Shown in pieces: positions 15,659 to 25,237 of a DNA stretch of 64,000 bases (position 1 is its first letter; each line of letters opens with the position of its first letter). Position numbers and translations under genes: made by a program. This DNA is from an uncultured Eubacteriales bacterium (GTDB lineage: Bacteria; Bacillota; Clostridia; Oscillospirales; CAG-272): assembly GCA_934373635.1 (NCBI GenBank), contig CAKROZ010000004.1, positions 1 to 64,000 of the forward strand, read 5' to 3'. A model generated the notes under the pieces. It was given only the letters and a program-made list of their open reading frames with translations, did no database searches and was not told the origin of the DNA.

Positions 15659-16341
15659 TCGGTATCATCGGCGCTATGCGTTCCGAGGTGGACGCACTGC
15701 TTCGTGAGATGAAGGATGCAAGGGAAGAGCTTGTTTCGGGCAGTCTCTTTACCCTCGGACGCCTTGAGGGGAAAGATGTCGTGATCGTCCGCTCGGGCAT
15801 CGGGAAGGTTGCCGCCGCGACCGCCGCCGAGGCGATGATCCTGCGCTACGCCCCGAAGCTGATCGTCAATACCGGGGTCGGCGGCTCCTTATCCGCAGAC
15901 CTCTCGGTCACCGACATCGCGATCGCCGACCGCGCGGTGGAGCACGATATGGACACGACCGCCCTCGGCGATCCCGCGGGGCTTCTTTCGGGCATCAATG
16001 TGATCTATCTTCCGTCGGATGCCGATGCCGTGGAGAAAATGCGCCTTGCGGCAGAGACGCTCGGCTACCGTGCGAAGGTTGGTACGATCGCGTCGGGCGA
16101 TCGCTTCGTCGCCTCTGCGGCGGAGAAGGAAAGGATCGTCTCTCTCTTCGGCGCGATCGCCTGCGATATGGAGGGCGCGGCGATCTCGCACGTCGCCTAT
16201 CTGAACGGAACGCCCGCCGTCATTCTCCGCGCCGTCTCGGACAACGCGGACGGCTCCTCGCATATGGACTATCCGACCTTCCTCGCGGATGCCGCCGCGC
16301 GCTCTCACGCTCTGCTTTTGGAATTTTTGAGACGCACCTGA
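15655..16341 (+). CDS. mtnN: 5'-methylthioadenosine/S-adenosylhomocysteine nucleosidase
   Basis: The 228-residue protein starts MIGIIGAMRSEVD and has the family motifs VRSGIGKVAAA, NTGVGG, ATGDxF-type IASGDRF and ACDMEGAAISHVA with the catalytic residues, then SDNAD. It hydrolyses SAH to S-ribosylhomocysteine and adenine, providing the LuxS substrate, and also recycles MTA. The start at 15655 (inside the luxS stop, after GGAGGGAAGG) is preferred to the longer frame from 15583. A terminator follows at 16366-16417. Confidence 0.96.
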   Translation: MIGIIGAMRSEVDALLREMKDAREELVSGSLFTLGRLEGKDVVIVRSGIGKVAAATAAEAMILRYAPKLIVNTGVGGSLSADLSVTDIAIADRAVEHDMDTTALGDPAGLLSGINVIYLPSDADAVEKMRLAAETLGYRAKVGTIASGDRFVASAAEKERIVSLFGAIACDMEGAAISHVAYLNGTPAVILRAVSDNADGSSHMDYPTFLADAAARSHALLLEFLRRT

Positions 16342-16365
16342 CCCGATGAAAAGGGCAAAACGCAT

Positions 16366-16417
16366 AAAGCTCCCCCGTCCCTCATACATTCAAGTAAAAG
16401 GGGACGGGGGAGCTTTT
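16366..16417 (+). terminator. terminator after mtnN
   Basis: A 16-bp stem (16366-16381 with 16401-16416), GC-rich with A/T ends, and a loop of about 19 nt. Confidence 0.75.
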
Positions 16418-16538
16418 GCCGTAAAGACGTGAAAGACGCGTTTTCCGAGGGGAACGCGCTCGGAGTCTTTCGTATCGGCTTCCTTCGGAAAATTTTCATC
16501 GTTTGTGCAGTCGCCTCGGCGGCGGAATGGGGCGGTCT

Positions 16539-17033
16539 ATGTCCGAAGAAAAGAATCAAGGGAACGAAAAGGTCTATCGCGAGGAAGGGGTCGCCTTGCT
16601 CGTATTGCGGCGGGAGGAGGAAGCCCTGCCCCCGCTTTTGACACCGCGCGCCGAGAGGAGGCTCCGCGGCTTTTCGGACGCGCTGTGGCGGGAGGTCCTT
16701 TCGCACACGGAGGGGGAGAGCGTCCCCACTTTGCGCGCGGCATACCTTGCGAACGAAGATGCGAAAAAGCGCTTCACCACCCGCCCGCGGTGCGTAAGAT
16801 ACAGCCTGACCTTTTCTCTTTCGGAAAACATACTGTTCCTTCGCAGAAGGTACCTCGTCACACACCGCGCGAAAATGCTGTTCTCCCTCGACGATACCTT
16901 TCGTTTCGACGCGAAGACCGGCTATCTTCTCCCCGAGAAAAAGAGTGAGAAAAAGAAAGAGAAGGGCAAGAAACGAACCTTACGTTTTTCTCAAAAAAAG
17001 AAGGAAAAAGCGCAAGAAAGCAAACAAATATAG
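16539..17033 (+). CDS. hypothetical basic-tailed protein
   Basis: The likely start is the ATG at 16539 (MSEEKNQGNE), giving 164 residues; the ribosome binding site is weak (GGGGCGG). The middle part (PLLTPRAERRLRGFSDAL, then VRYSLTFSLSENILFLRRRYLVTH, then DDTFRFDAKTGYLLPEK) looks like a real alpha/beta domain. The last 35 residues are Lys/Glu-rich and basic. I do not recognise a family. It lies between a terminator and the convergent helicase gene, so it is probably monocistronic. Codon use fits the genome. Confidence 0.5.
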   Translation: MSEEKNQGNEKVYREEGVALLVLRREEEALPPLLTPRAERRLRGFSDALWREVLSHTEGESVPTLRAAYLANEDAKKRFTTRPRCVRYSLTFSLSENILFLRRRYLVTHRAKMLFSLDDTFRFDAKTGYLLPEKKSEKKKEKGKKRTLRFSQKKKEKAQESKQI

Positions 17034-17072
17034 TCATTATAAATGCGAACTTGGAAAAAAGCACACCGTATG

Positions 17073-19463
17073 TCAGGACTTTTTCACCGAGTCCTCCGCC
17101 CAGAATTTATCGAGAAGCATTTTCAGCCCTTTGGCGTCGCCGACGAATTTCAGCCCGCGCCAGAGCGCGGGAATGCTTTTTTTGTAGAGCGGGTCGGAGA
17201 AGCGGTCGTCGATCAAAACGATGACGCCGCGATCCTCCTCGCGGCGGATGACCCGCCCGCCCGCCTGAAGCACGCGGTTCATGCCGGGGTAGACGTAGGC
17301 GTATGCTTTGCCCGCCTCGTATTTTTCGTCGAAATAGGCGCACATGGATTCCCGCTCGAAGGAGACGGCGGGCATTCCCGTGCCGACGATCACCGTGCCG
17401 ATGAGGGAGTCGCCCGCGAGGTCGATGCCCTCGGAATAGACGCCCCCCGTGACGCAGAAGGCGACGAGATAGGACGGGTCGGGGCTTCGGAAGGCTTCGA
17501 AAAACGCCTCGGTGTCCTCCTCCGTCGCCCCGCGCTTCTGTTCGAGGACGCGGAGTCTCGGGTATTTTGCACGAAAGGCGGCGGCAAGCATCGAGTTATA
17601 GGCGAAAGAAGGGGTGAAGACAATATAATTCCCCCGCTTTGCCGAGACGGTCGCCGCGATCACGCGCAGGACGGCGGGGAGCGTGCGCTCCCGCTCGGAG
17701 AGGCGGGTGCCGATCTTGTCCATGATCGCCACCGAGAGCTGTCCGCGGTCGAAGGGGGAGGGGAGCGTCAGCGTTTCGTCCGCCCCGTCCGCACCGAGCA
17801 TGGCGCGGAAATAGGGAAGGGGGGAGAGCGTCCCCGAGAAAAACACCGCACTGCGCCCGAGGCCCAGCCGTTCGGAGACGACGTGTCCCGTATCGACGCA
17901 GAAGAGTTTCAGAGAAAGCCTCCCGTCCTCGTAAAAATAGAACGCCTCGTATCGGTCGTCAAAATAGGACAGGATCTTGTGAAAACGGCGGACGGCTTCG
18001 TAATACTGCCGCAGGGCGGAGAGCTTTTCCTCCTTCCCCTCTTCCTTTGAGGAAAGGGTCAGGAAGATCTCCTTTTCCGTCGCGGCGCAGAGCGCGTCGA
18101 AGATCGGATAGATCCCCGAAGGAAGCTCGCGCGAGTGTGCCGCACCGACTTTTTTCCCGTCCTTCCCCTCGCGGATCTCGGAGGAGAGATAGGGAAGGAT
18201 CGTCGCACGGAACCGCTCCGTCGCCTCCGCCGTCGCGTGACGGAGCGCCGCGTGCTCGCCGAGGGGAAGCGCCTTCCCCGCGATCTCCTCCTCGGAGATG
18301 ACCGCCGAGTACATGGAGGCGGCACGTTCGGGGAGGTTGTGCGCCTCGTCGACGAGGAAAGCATATCGGCCTCCCTCGGTGAAAAAGCGCTTTAAGAAAG
18401 CGAACGGGTCGAAAAGATAATTGAAGTCGCAGATCACGACGTCGGCAAGCTCCGCGTACGCGAGGGAAAGCTCGTGCGGGCAGACGCCGAACGTCTCGCC
18501 GATGCGCCGAAGCTCTGCCGCCCCCACCGTGGGGCGTTTTTCTTCCGCCAGCGCGAGTACGGCGTCGGCGAGACGGTTCTTTTTCGTGAGGGGACAGGCG
18601 TCCCGCCCTGCACGGCAGATCGTCTGCCGCTCGCAGATGTGCTCCTTGGCACTCAGCGTCACGGCGCGCACCTCGGCGCCCGTGCGCGCAAGGTCGAGGA
18701 GGCAGTCCTCCGCCGCCTTTGCCGTGGTGCGCTTCGGCGTGAAGTAAAAGATCTTGTCGCATCCCCCTGCCGCCATGGCGCGGAGCGCGGGATAGAGCGC
18801 CGAGACGGTCTTTCCCGTCCCCGTCGGCGCCTCTGCGAAGAGTCTGCCCCCCCGCTTCACGGTGCGGAACACCGCGTGGATGAATTCCTCCTGTCCCTCG
18901 CGCAGCTTTCCGTAAGGAAAACGGAGGGAAGCGAAGGAGGGGAGCCTGACCGTCACCCGCTCGATCTCGGGGGCGGCATAGCGAAGGAGCGCCGTGCGGC
19001 ACTTTTCGAAAAAGCCCTCGAGCTTCTTTTTCGTCACCCGCTCCTCGGTCTCGTAGGTCTCTCCCGTCGCGGGACGGAAATAGAGATAAGAGAGGGAGAG
19101 GGAAGAGAGCTCGTGCTCCGAAAGATAGGAGAGCGCCGTGATATAGGCTTCCCCCCGCGCCTCGGCGACAAGCTCCCGCCCGGGGTGCGACGGTGTCGCG
19201 TCGCAGGGCACGGCGAAGAAGAGCCGCCCCCCCTCCGCGCGGTCGGCGACCGTGCGGACGACGGCGCGGTATTCACCGAGCGAAAATTCGTATTCCGAAA
19301 AAACGGGCGCGTACCCTTCGAGAAAGGCGCTCTTCGGCGAGTCCTTCAAGATCTCGGGCTCGTCCTCCTCGAGAGGGAGCGTCTCGGAGATGCCCCGCCT
19401 TGCCCGCGTGACGAATTCCCGCACACCGAGCTTCAAAAGTTCTTTTTCCCGATCGTAGATCAT
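17073..19463 (-). CDS. DinG/XPD-like superfamily 2 ATP-dependent DNA helicase with Fe-S cluster
   Basis: The 796-residue protein has an N-terminal region of about 180 residues resembling a PD-(D/E)XK-type domain (LEGYAPVFSEYEF, then YRAVVRTVAD), Walker A GTGKT at 215-219, four cysteines Cys277, Cys283, Cys290 and Cys328 typical of the XPD/DinG cluster, and the DEAH box at 372-375. Motifs V and VI near the C-terminus are VTGGVYSEGIDL and QAGGRVIRREEDRG. Such helicases unwind 5'-3', resolving D-loops or R-loops in repair. The gene stands alone with its own promoter at 19560-19588 and is convergent with the gene at 16539. Confidence 0.9.
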   Translation of the reverse strand: MIYDREKELLKLGVREFVTRARRGISETLPLEEDEPEILKDSPKSAFLEGYAPVFSEYEFSLGEYRAVVRTVADRAEGGRLFFAVPCDATPSHPGRELVAEARGEAYITALSYLSEHELSSLSLSYLYFRPATGETYETEERVTKKKLEGFFEKCRTALLRYAAPEIERVTVRLPSFASLRFPYGKLREGQEEFIHAVFRTVKRGGRLFAEAPTGTGKTVSALYPALRAMAAGGCDKIFYFTPKRTTAKAAEDCLLDLARTGAEVRAVTLSAKEHICERQTICRAGRDACPLTKKNRLADAVLALAEEKRPTVGAAELRRIGETFGVCPHELSLAYAELADVVICDFNYLFDPFAFLKRFFTEGGRYAFLVDEAHNLPERAASMYSAVISEEEIAGKALPLGEHAALRHATAEATERFRATILPYLSSEIREGKDGKKVGAAHSRELPSGIYPIFDALCAATEKEIFLTLSSKEEGKEEKLSALRQYYEAVRRFHKILSYFDDRYEAFYFYEDGRLSLKLFCVDTGHVVSERLGLGRSAVFFSGTLSPLPYFRAMLGADGADETLTLPSPFDRGQLSVAIMDKIGTRLSERERTLPAVLRVIAATVSAKRGNYIVFTPSFAYNSMLAAAFRAKYPRLRVLEQKRGATEEDTEAFFEAFRSPDPSYLVAFCVTGGVYSEGIDLAGDSLIGTVIVGTGMPAVSFERESMCAYFDEKYEAGKAYAYVYPGMNRVLQAGGRVIRREEDRGVIVLIDDRFSDPLYKKSIPALWRGLKFVGDAKGLKMLLDKFWAEDSVKKS

Positions 19464-19559
19464 ACGGCACCCCCTCTCCGAAAACGCGATCTTCGATCTC
19501 TCCGCTCCACTCTTTGTTGCAAAGCGGTCACGGAAAGACCGAACGCTATCTTACCCGTT

Positions 19560-19588
19560 ATTATACCACAACTTCCCCCGCGCGTCAA
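19560..19588 (-). promoter_or_regulatory. promoter of the DinG-like helicase
   Basis: Minus-strand TTGACG (19583-19588), 17 nt, TATAAT (19560-19565). Confidence 0.7.
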
Positions 19589-19758
19589 TCGTCGGACAGA
19601 AAAAAGCCCGCGCACCGGTCGGAAATTTTCTCGTCCTCTCGTCACCCGTTTAACGAGAAAAAGCGAATAGACTTCCGACACAAAAAAGTCATGCCGACGT
19701 GTCCGCTTTTTGCCAAAAAGTCACCGCGAAAAGGAAAAAGAAACCGCGCCGCGGGATA

Positions 19759-19787
19759 TTGACTTTTTCGGGCGCGCGTGCTATAAT
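19759..19787 (+). promoter_or_regulatory. promoter of the HD hydrolase-MATE run
   Basis: TTGACT (19759-19764), 17 nt, TATAAT (19782-19787). Together with the divergent helicase promoter it accounts for the gap 19464-19818. Confidence 0.75.
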
Positions 19788-19818
19788 AAGTAGCAGCGCA
19801 CGAAAGGAGGCGACGCCG

Positions 19819-20316
19819 ATGATGAGACCCGAAGAAAAAGCGGAATTCCTTTCTCTCCTTGCCCCCCTTCTCGCACATCCGAAGGTGGACGAGATGAAGA
19901 CCTATATTCAGCACGGGAGCGTGACGACCTACGATCACTGCTACGCGGTCGCCGAGGCGTGCTTTCTGTATGCCAAGCGGCACCCGAAGGGGCTCGACCT
20001 CCCCTCGCTCGTGCGCGCCGCGTTCCTTCACGACTTCTACCTCTACGATTGGCATAAGCCGGGGGACGGCTCCCATCACTTCCACGGCTACCGCCACGCG
20101 AAGCGCGCGATGGAAAACGCGAAAGCGGAATTCGGCATCTCCGACGAGGAGGCTGCCATGATTTTTTCCCACATGTGGCCCCTCAACATCACGCGCATCC
20201 CGAAAACGAGGGAAGCATGGGTGCTGACCCTGACCGATAAGAAAATCTCTTTGATCGAGACCTTTGCAAAACGAAAAGCGAAAAGAGCCGCCGACAAGAC
20301 AAAAAAGGTGCAGTAA
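19819..20316 (+). CDS. HD-domain phosphohydrolase
   Basis: The 165-residue protein starts at an ATG 8 nt after AAAGGAGG (a second ATG at 19822 is also possible). HD-type metal ligands are visible as SVTTYDHCYAVAE, AAFLHDFYLYDWHK and HHFHGYRHAKRAM, then SHMWPLN. Small single-domain HD proteins hydrolyse nucleotides or nucleotide second messengers; this one resembles the uncharacterised Firmicutes group that acts on no established substrate. It is 14 nt in front of the MATE gene. Confidence 0.85.
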   Translation: MMRPEEKAEFLSLLAPLLAHPKVDEMKTYIQHGSVTTYDHCYAVAEACFLYAKRHPKGLDLPSLVRAAFLHDFYLYDWHKPGDGSHHFHGYRHAKRAMENAKAEFGISDEEAAMIFSHMWPLNITRIPKTREAWVLTLTDKKISLIETFAKRKAKRAADKTKKVQ

Positions 20317-20330
20317 AAAGGAGAATTCCC

Positions 20331-21695
20331 ATGAGAAAGACAAAGGAAGTCGATTTGACCGAAGGCTCAATCTTCCTCAAAATATTGATATTCTCCCTTC
20401 CGCTGATCGCAACGAACGTTCTTCAGCTTCTCTTCAACGCGGTCGACGTCGCCACCCTCGGTATTTTTGTCAGCGACGAGGCGGTCGCGGGCGTCGGCTC
20501 GACGGGCGCTCTTGTCAACCTCATCGTCGGACTGTTCGTCGGCATCTCGACGGGTGCGAACGTTCTGGTCGCGCGCTATGTCGGGAAGCGGGACGCGGAG
20601 CACGCGCACCGCGCGGTCGGCACTTCCGTCGTGATTTCGGTCGCTTTCGGCACGCTTCTCGCCGTGATCGGATGGTTTTGCTCTTATACCTTCCTCGAAT
20701 GGATGGAATGTGACCCCGAGGTCATCGATCTTGCCGCCAAATACATGCGTATCTATTTCCTCGGTATGCCCATCATCATGCTCTACAACTTCGCGGCATC
20801 CATTCTCCGCGCGGTCGGCGATACCGTGCGCCCTCTGATCTACCTCGTGATCGGGGGCATCGCCAATATCGGACTCGATATTTTCTCGATCGTCGTCCTC
20901 GGACTGGACGTGGAGGGCGTCGCCATCGCGACCGTCGGAGCACAGCTCATCTCCGCGATCCTCGCCATGATCGCCATGGTGCGGGAGACGGGCTATGCAA
21001 GACTTGAGAAAAAGTATCTCCGCATCGACGGTCCCGAGCTTCTTACCATGATGAAGATCGGCGTCCCCGCGGGACTTCAGGGCTGTATCTTCAGCATTTC
21101 CAACGTGCTGATTCAGTCGACCTTCAATTCCTTCGGTAAGCTTGCGATCGCGGGAAACACCATCGGGAGCCAGATCGACGGGTTCATCTATACCACGATG
21201 TACGCCGTGGCGCTCGCCGCCCTCTCCGTCGTGAGTCAGAATCTCGGGGCGGGGAAACTCGATCGGGTGCGCGCTTCGGTGCGCTGGTCGATGGCGATCG
21301 CGGTCGGCATCGGAATGCTCGTCGGCGGTGCGGCGCTCCTTTTGCGTGAACCGCTCGCGGGGATGATGTCCCGCGACCCTACCGTGATCGAGTATGCCTG
21401 CCTGCGTATCGAAATTTTGGCGAGCACCTATTTTCTCTGCGGCATCATGGACGTCTTCGGCAACTCGATGCGCGGTCTCGGTGAGTCGACGCTCGCCATG
21501 CTGATCTCCCTCTTCGGCAACTGCGTGATTCGCGTGATTTGGGTCAAGACGGTGGTGACGATCCCCGCCTACCATACTCCCGAAATGCTCTACATCATCT
21601 ACCCGATCTCCTGGGCTCTGACCGGTCTTGTCTATATTCCGTTCTACTTCCGTAAGATCTCGAAGCTGAAGAAAAAAGGCGCGCTTGCCGCCTGA
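20331..21695 (+). CDS. MATE family efflux transporter
   Basis: The 454-residue integral membrane protein has about twelve hydrophobic helices in two halves and the MatE hallmarks of the DinF/NorM type: FSLPLIATNVLQLLFN with a following VDVATLG, ISTGANVLVARYVG, and in the second half GVPAGLQGCIFSISNVLIQ. It exports cationic compounds in exchange for Na+ or H+. AAAAAGGAG precedes the ATG. A strong antisense frame of 553 codons across it is a by-product of codon bias. Confidence 0.93.
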   Translation: MRKTKEVDLTEGSIFLKILIFSLPLIATNVLQLLFNAVDVATLGIFVSDEAVAGVGSTGALVNLIVGLFVGISTGANVLVARYVGKRDAEHAHRAVGTSVVISVAFGTLLAVIGWFCSYTFLEWMECDPEVIDLAAKYMRIYFLGMPIIMLYNFAASILRAVGDTVRPLIYLVIGGIANIGLDIFSIVVLGLDVEGVAIATVGAQLISAILAMIAMVRETGYARLEKKYLRIDGPELLTMMKIGVPAGLQGCIFSISNVLIQSTFNSFGKLAIAGNTIGSQIDGFIYTTMYAVALAALSVVSQNLGAGKLDRVRASVRWSMAIAVGIGMLVGGAALLLREPLAGMMSRDPTVIEYACLRIEILASTYFLCGIMDVFGNSMRGLGESTLAMLISLFGNCVIRVIWVKTVVTIPAYHTPEMLYIIYPISWALTGLVYIPFYFRKISKLKKKGALAA

Positions 21696-21767
21696 TTTCG
21701 GGCGGTGCCCCTCTTTCGGAATCCTTTCACATTCACGCCGCCCCTCGGCGGCAAACGGAGATTTCCT

Positions 21768-22262
21768 ATGAATATTGTGTACGACTTTTTCCACAACCAC
21801 CTCCTCTGGGCGTCCATCGCCGCGTTCTTTGTGGCACAGACGATCAAATTTCTCCTCAGCTGGGCGGTGGAAAAGAAACCGCATATCTCCCGCCTCTTCG
21901 GCGACGGCGGGATGCCGAGCGGACATTCCGCGACGGTCATGTCCCTTGCCACCATGGTGGGCTATACGACGGGCTTTGACCGCCCGTTGTTTGCCGTCGC
22001 GATGATCCTTGCCATCGTCGTCATGCACGACGCGAAGGGCGTGCGCCGCGAGACGGGGAAGCAGGCGACCTCCATTCTCCTTTTGTTCGATACCATCAAC
22101 AAGCTCTTAAAAAGCAAGGACAAGATCGAGCAGGAGGAAAAGCTCAAGACCCTCGTCGGGCACAGTCCCTTGCAGGTCTTTTTCGGCGCCCTCGTCGGCA
22201 TTGCCGTCGCGGTGCTGTATATCGTGATCCTCGGTGTCCCGTCGCTCTGCTACGCGGTGTAA
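21768..22262 (+). CDS. divergent PAP2 family membrane protein (DUF212)
   Basis: The 164-residue protein starts MNIVYDFFHNH after ACGGAGA at about 8 nt; the longer frame from 21705 lacks signals. It has the DUF212 features: VAQTIKF, GGMPSGHSA with the acid-phosphatase-like Ser/His, MHDAKGVRRETGKQA and a C-terminal LVGHSPLQVFFGALVGI. Four or five transmembrane helices are visible. The family is related to lipid phosphatases of the PAP2 type, but its substrate is unknown. Confidence 0.92.
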   Translation: MNIVYDFFHNHLLWASIAAFFVAQTIKFLLSWAVEKKPHISRLFGDGGMPSGHSATVMSLATMVGYTTGFDRPLFAVAMILAIVVMHDAKGVRRETGKQATSILLLFDTINKLLKSKDKIEQEEKLKTLVGHSPLQVFFGALVGIAVAVLYIVILGVPSLCYAV

Positions 22263-22327
22263 GGGAGCCGAGGCGCATATTTTCTTCGTGAATCAAAATT
22301 TTATATAAACAGAAAGAGGACGGATGT

Positions 22328-23530
22328 ATGAAAATTCTTGTCATCAACGCAGGCAGCTCGTCGCTGAAATTTCAGCTCATCGACATGGAGAATGAGCAGG
22401 TCATCGCAAAGGGAATCTGCGAGGAGATCGGCGGCATCTCGAAGTTTAAGCTCAAGGTACCGGGCAGAGAGGATTATACCCCTGCGGCGAATTTTCCGAC
22501 GCACGCGGAAGCGCTCAAGCTCGTGCTCGATACCCTCGTCGACCCCGTTCACGGCGTCATTTCCTCGGTCGATGAGATCGGCGCGGTCGGACACCGCGTT
22601 CTGCACGGCGGAGAGAAGCTCTCCGGCTCGGTGCTCGTGACCGAAGAGGTGAAGAAGATCATCGACGAATGCCGCGACCTCGGGCCCCTCCACAATCCCG
22701 CGAACCTCAAGGGCATCGTGGAGTGCGAGAAGATCATGAAGGTGCCGCAGGTTGCCGTTTTCGATACGGGCTTCCATCAGACGATGCCCGATTACGTCTA
22801 CATGTACGCCCTCCCCTATGAATATTACGAAAAGTACAAGATCCGCCGCTACGGCTTCCACGGCACCTCGCACCGCTTCGTTTCCGCGCGCTGTGCCGAG
22901 CTGATGGGCAAGCCGAAGGAAGAGGTGAACGTCGTCACCTGCCATCTCGGCAACGGCGCGTCGGTCAGTGCCGTTAAGGGGGGCAAATGCTTCGATACCT
23001 CGATGGGCGTCACCCCGCTTGAAGGCATTATGATGGGGACCCGCTCGGGGAACATCGACCCCGCCATCATCCCCTATCTCATGCGCAAGGGAGAAGTCAC
23101 CACCGCCGACGAGATCGATAAGATGCTCAATAAGAAGTCGGGCATGCTCGGCGTCTCGGGCGTGAGCAGTGACAACCAGCTCATCGAGCGCGGTGCGAGA
23201 GAGGGCAACGAGAGATGCCGCCTCGTCGAGAAAATGTATTGCCACCAGCTCACGAAGCTTGTCGGCGGCTACATTGCCGCCATGGGCGGCGCGGATGCCA
23301 TCGTCTTCACGGGCGGTATCGGTGAGAACAACCCTCAGTATCGTTCTGCCGTTTGTGAAAAGCTCGCCTTCCTCGGTGTGAAGATCGACGAAGAAAAGAA
23401 CAACACCCGCGGCAAGGAGATCGAGATCTCCACGCCCGACTCGAAGCTCAAGGTCTACGTCATTCCGACCAACGAGGAGCTCGTGATCGCGAGAGACACA
23501 CTCGCCATTGTCAACGGAATGAAGAAGTAA
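22328..23530 (+). CDS. ackA: acetate kinase
   Basis: The 400-residue protein has VINAGSSSLKFQL at the N-terminus, the GHRVLHGGEKL substrate region, the FDTGFHQTMP signature, FHGTSHRFVS and the second phosphate loop FTGGIGENN. It converts acetyl phosphate and ADP to acetate and ATP, the usual energy-yielding step of a fermentative anaerobe. GAAAGAGGACGG precedes the ATG. The usual partner pta is not adjacent. A repeat motif (23541-23564) separates it from the GreA-like gene. Confidence 0.97.
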   Translation: MKILVINAGSSSLKFQLIDMENEQVIAKGICEEIGGISKFKLKVPGREDYTPAANFPTHAEALKLVLDTLVDPVHGVISSVDEIGAVGHRVLHGGEKLSGSVLVTEEVKKIIDECRDLGPLHNPANLKGIVECEKIMKVPQVAVFDTGFHQTMPDYVYMYALPYEYYEKYKIRRYGFHGTSHRFVSARCAELMGKPKEEVNVVTCHLGNGASVSAVKGGKCFDTSMGVTPLEGIMMGTRSGNIDPAIIPYLMRKGEVTTADEIDKMLNKKSGMLGVSGVSSDNQLIERGAREGNERCRLVEKMYCHQLTKLVGGYIAAMGGADAIVFTGGIGENNPQYRSAVCEKLAFLGVKIDEEKNNTRGKEIEISTPDSKLKVYVIPTNEELVIARDTLAIVNGMKK

Positions 23531-23540
23531 TTTTCGGCAA

Positions 23541-23564
23541 TTTGTAAAGAATTCTTTGCTAAAA
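23541..23564. repeat. palindromic intergenic motif
   Basis: TTTGTAAAGAATTCTTTGC, an imperfect palindrome made of two arms of the recurring ATTCTTT(A/G)CA motif, between ackA and the GreA-like gene. Confidence 0.4.
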
Positions 23565-23593
23565 CCGCATAGAACTCTCTCGGAGGTTGCAAA

Positions 23594-24097
23594 ATGTATG
23601 ATGAATTGACCGAAGTCGATATCAAAAAAATGCAGGAAGAGATCGACTACCGCACCTCGGTCCTCGGTCCGAAGCTTCTCGCGGAGTTGAAGCGGACGCG
23701 CGAATTCGGCGATCTCAGCGAGAACGCGGAATACAAGGAGGCGAAGCGCGAGAAGCGCAGAAACGAAGGACGCATCCGCTACCTTGACAACATGATCCGC
23801 ACCGCGCATATCATTGAAGTAGAGAAAAAATCCGACCGCGCCGCCCTGTTTGATTACGTGACGATCTACAACGAGGCGCGCGGAGAGGAAAAAAGCATCC
23901 AGCTCGTGACCACCCTGCGGCAGGATGCCCTGCACGGCTTCGTCAGCAAGGAGTCTCCCCTCGGCAGTGCCGTCATGGGGAGCAAGGTCGGGGAGCGCGT
24001 GACGGTGAATGTTTCACCGGGGCGCTCGTACGTGGTGGAGATCCGCGCCATCGAACGAGGGGAGGATAACGAAGACCTCCCCATCAGCGGTTATTAA
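23594..24097 (+). CDS. greA: GreA/GreB-family transcription elongation factor
   Basis: The 167-residue protein has the N-terminal coiled coil with the acidic tip (REFGDLSENAEYKEAKREKRR) and the C-terminal globular domain (ESPLGSAVMGSKVGERV). It binds the secondary channel of stalled RNA polymerase and stimulates transcript cleavage. CGGAGG precedes the ATG. The length is slightly above GreA (about 158) because of the C-terminal tail. It may share a transcript with ackA and the kinase-like gene. Confidence 0.9.
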   Translation: MYDELTEVDIKKMQEEIDYRTSVLGPKLLAELKRTREFGDLSENAEYKEAKREKRRNEGRIRYLDNMIRTAHIIEVEKKSDRAALFDYVTIYNEARGEEKSIQLVTTLRQDALHGFVSKESPLGSAVMGSKVGERVTVNVSPGRSYVVEIRAIERGEDNEDLPISGY

Positions 24098-24117
24098 CGG
24101 AAAGGTTTTGAAAACTC

Positions 24118-25047
24118 ATGCCCGAACTTTCATTGGCAAAGCTCAATGCGCTTGCCGCCGACCCCGCCCGCACGGTAGCGACGGCAGAGGCGGAGTATCA
24201 CGAAAAGATCGAACATGCCGCAAGCGAGGTCCTCGCGCGGGGCACGCGCGCCGTATTGCTCGCGGGTCCTTCGGGCGCGGGGAAGACCACGACGGCGAAT
24301 CTGCTCGCCGACGCCATCCGTGCCGAAGGGCACGCGGGGCTCGTCCTGTCGCTCGACGATTTCTATCTCGACAGCGCCGACCCGCACTATCCGAGAAATG
24401 CGGACGGTACGCGGAATATGGAGTGCGCCGAGGCGCTCGATCTCGACGCGGTGCGAAGGACGCTCGGCGACATCCTCGCGGGACGCCCCTTTTCGGTGCC
24501 GAAGTACGATTTCAAATGTTCTGCCCGCACGGGCATGACCGACTATCCCGCCCTGACCGACGGGTGCGTCGTGATCGAGGGGCTTCACGCTCTGAACCCG
24601 AAGATTGCGGGAGACCTTTCGACCGACGCGCTCCTTCGGATCTTTGTCAGCGTGTCGACCAACCTTGTCGACGACGACGGGAAGCGCGTGCTCTCGGGAC
24701 GAAAGTTTCGCTTTGTCCGCCGACTGGTGCGCGACAGCCTCTATCGCGGCGCGACGGCGATGCATACGCTGACCCTGTGGCGACAGGTGCTCGAGGGAGA
24801 GGATGCCTATCTTTATCCCTATAAAGAGAATGCGGAGCTGTTCTTCGACACCTTCCACATCTTTGAGCCGGGGGTCATGCGCCCCTTTGCCGAGCGGGTC
24901 ATGAGCGAGGAGTCTCTCACCGATCCGTACATGCGCGCCGTCGCCGACGCTCTCGCGAAGGTGGCGCCGATCCCGGACACCCTCGTGCCCGAGACCTCCC
25001 TGATCCGTGAATTCATCCCGGGCGGAAAATACGAGCATCTCTATTGA
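24118..25047 (+). CDS. uridine-kinase/phosphoribulokinase-type P-loop kinase
   Basis: The 309-residue protein has a Walker A loop in LLAGPSGAGKTTTANLLA, the base-binding region SLDDFYLDSADPHYPRN, VPKYDFKCSARTG and VVIEGLHALNPKI. This is the Udk-like group of Clostridia, usually fused to a TGS/threonyl-tRNA-synthetase-like N-terminus. Here that N-terminus is reduced to about 40 residues. It may phosphorylate uridine, but related proteins are not proven uridine kinases. A clear terminator follows at 25192-25237. Confidence 0.82.
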   Translation: MPELSLAKLNALAADPARTVATAEAEYHEKIEHAASEVLARGTRAVLLAGPSGAGKTTTANLLADAIRAEGHAGLVLSLDDFYLDSADPHYPRNADGTRNMECAEALDLDAVRRTLGDILAGRPFSVPKYDFKCSARTGMTDYPALTDGCVVIEGLHALNPKIAGDLSTDALLRIFVSVSTNLVDDDGKRVLSGRKFRFVRRLVRDSLYRGATAMHTLTLWRQVLEGEDAYLYPYKENAELFFDTFHIFEPGVMRPFAERVMSEESLTDPYMRAVADALAKVAPIPDTLVPETSLIREFIPGGKYEHLY

Positions 25048-25191
25048 AGCAAGGCGCAGAGAGACGTCCTTTCGCCGAACAGGAAAGCGTCGGGGACGGT
25101 AAAGGGGAGTCAGCCTTGAAATGAATACGGACACGAGCCCCTTTTGAAAAGCAACCCGCAAAGCACGCGGCAAAGATAAGCTCGCGTGAAT

Positions 25192-25237
25192 AAGATCACC
25201 CCCGAGACGGTGCAAGACCCGGCTCGGGGGTGATCTT
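25192..25237 (+). terminator. terminator after the kinase gene
   Basis: A perfect 15-bp stem AAGATCACCCCCGAG (25192-25206) with its complement at 25223-25237. Bases 25048-25191 before it hold nothing I recognise. Confidence 0.8.

Noticed and set aside
20367..22028. 553-codon minus-strand frame opposite the MATE gene
   Set aside because: His/Asp/Glu/Arg-rich text typical of an antisense frame; it also crosses an intergenic gap without signals.
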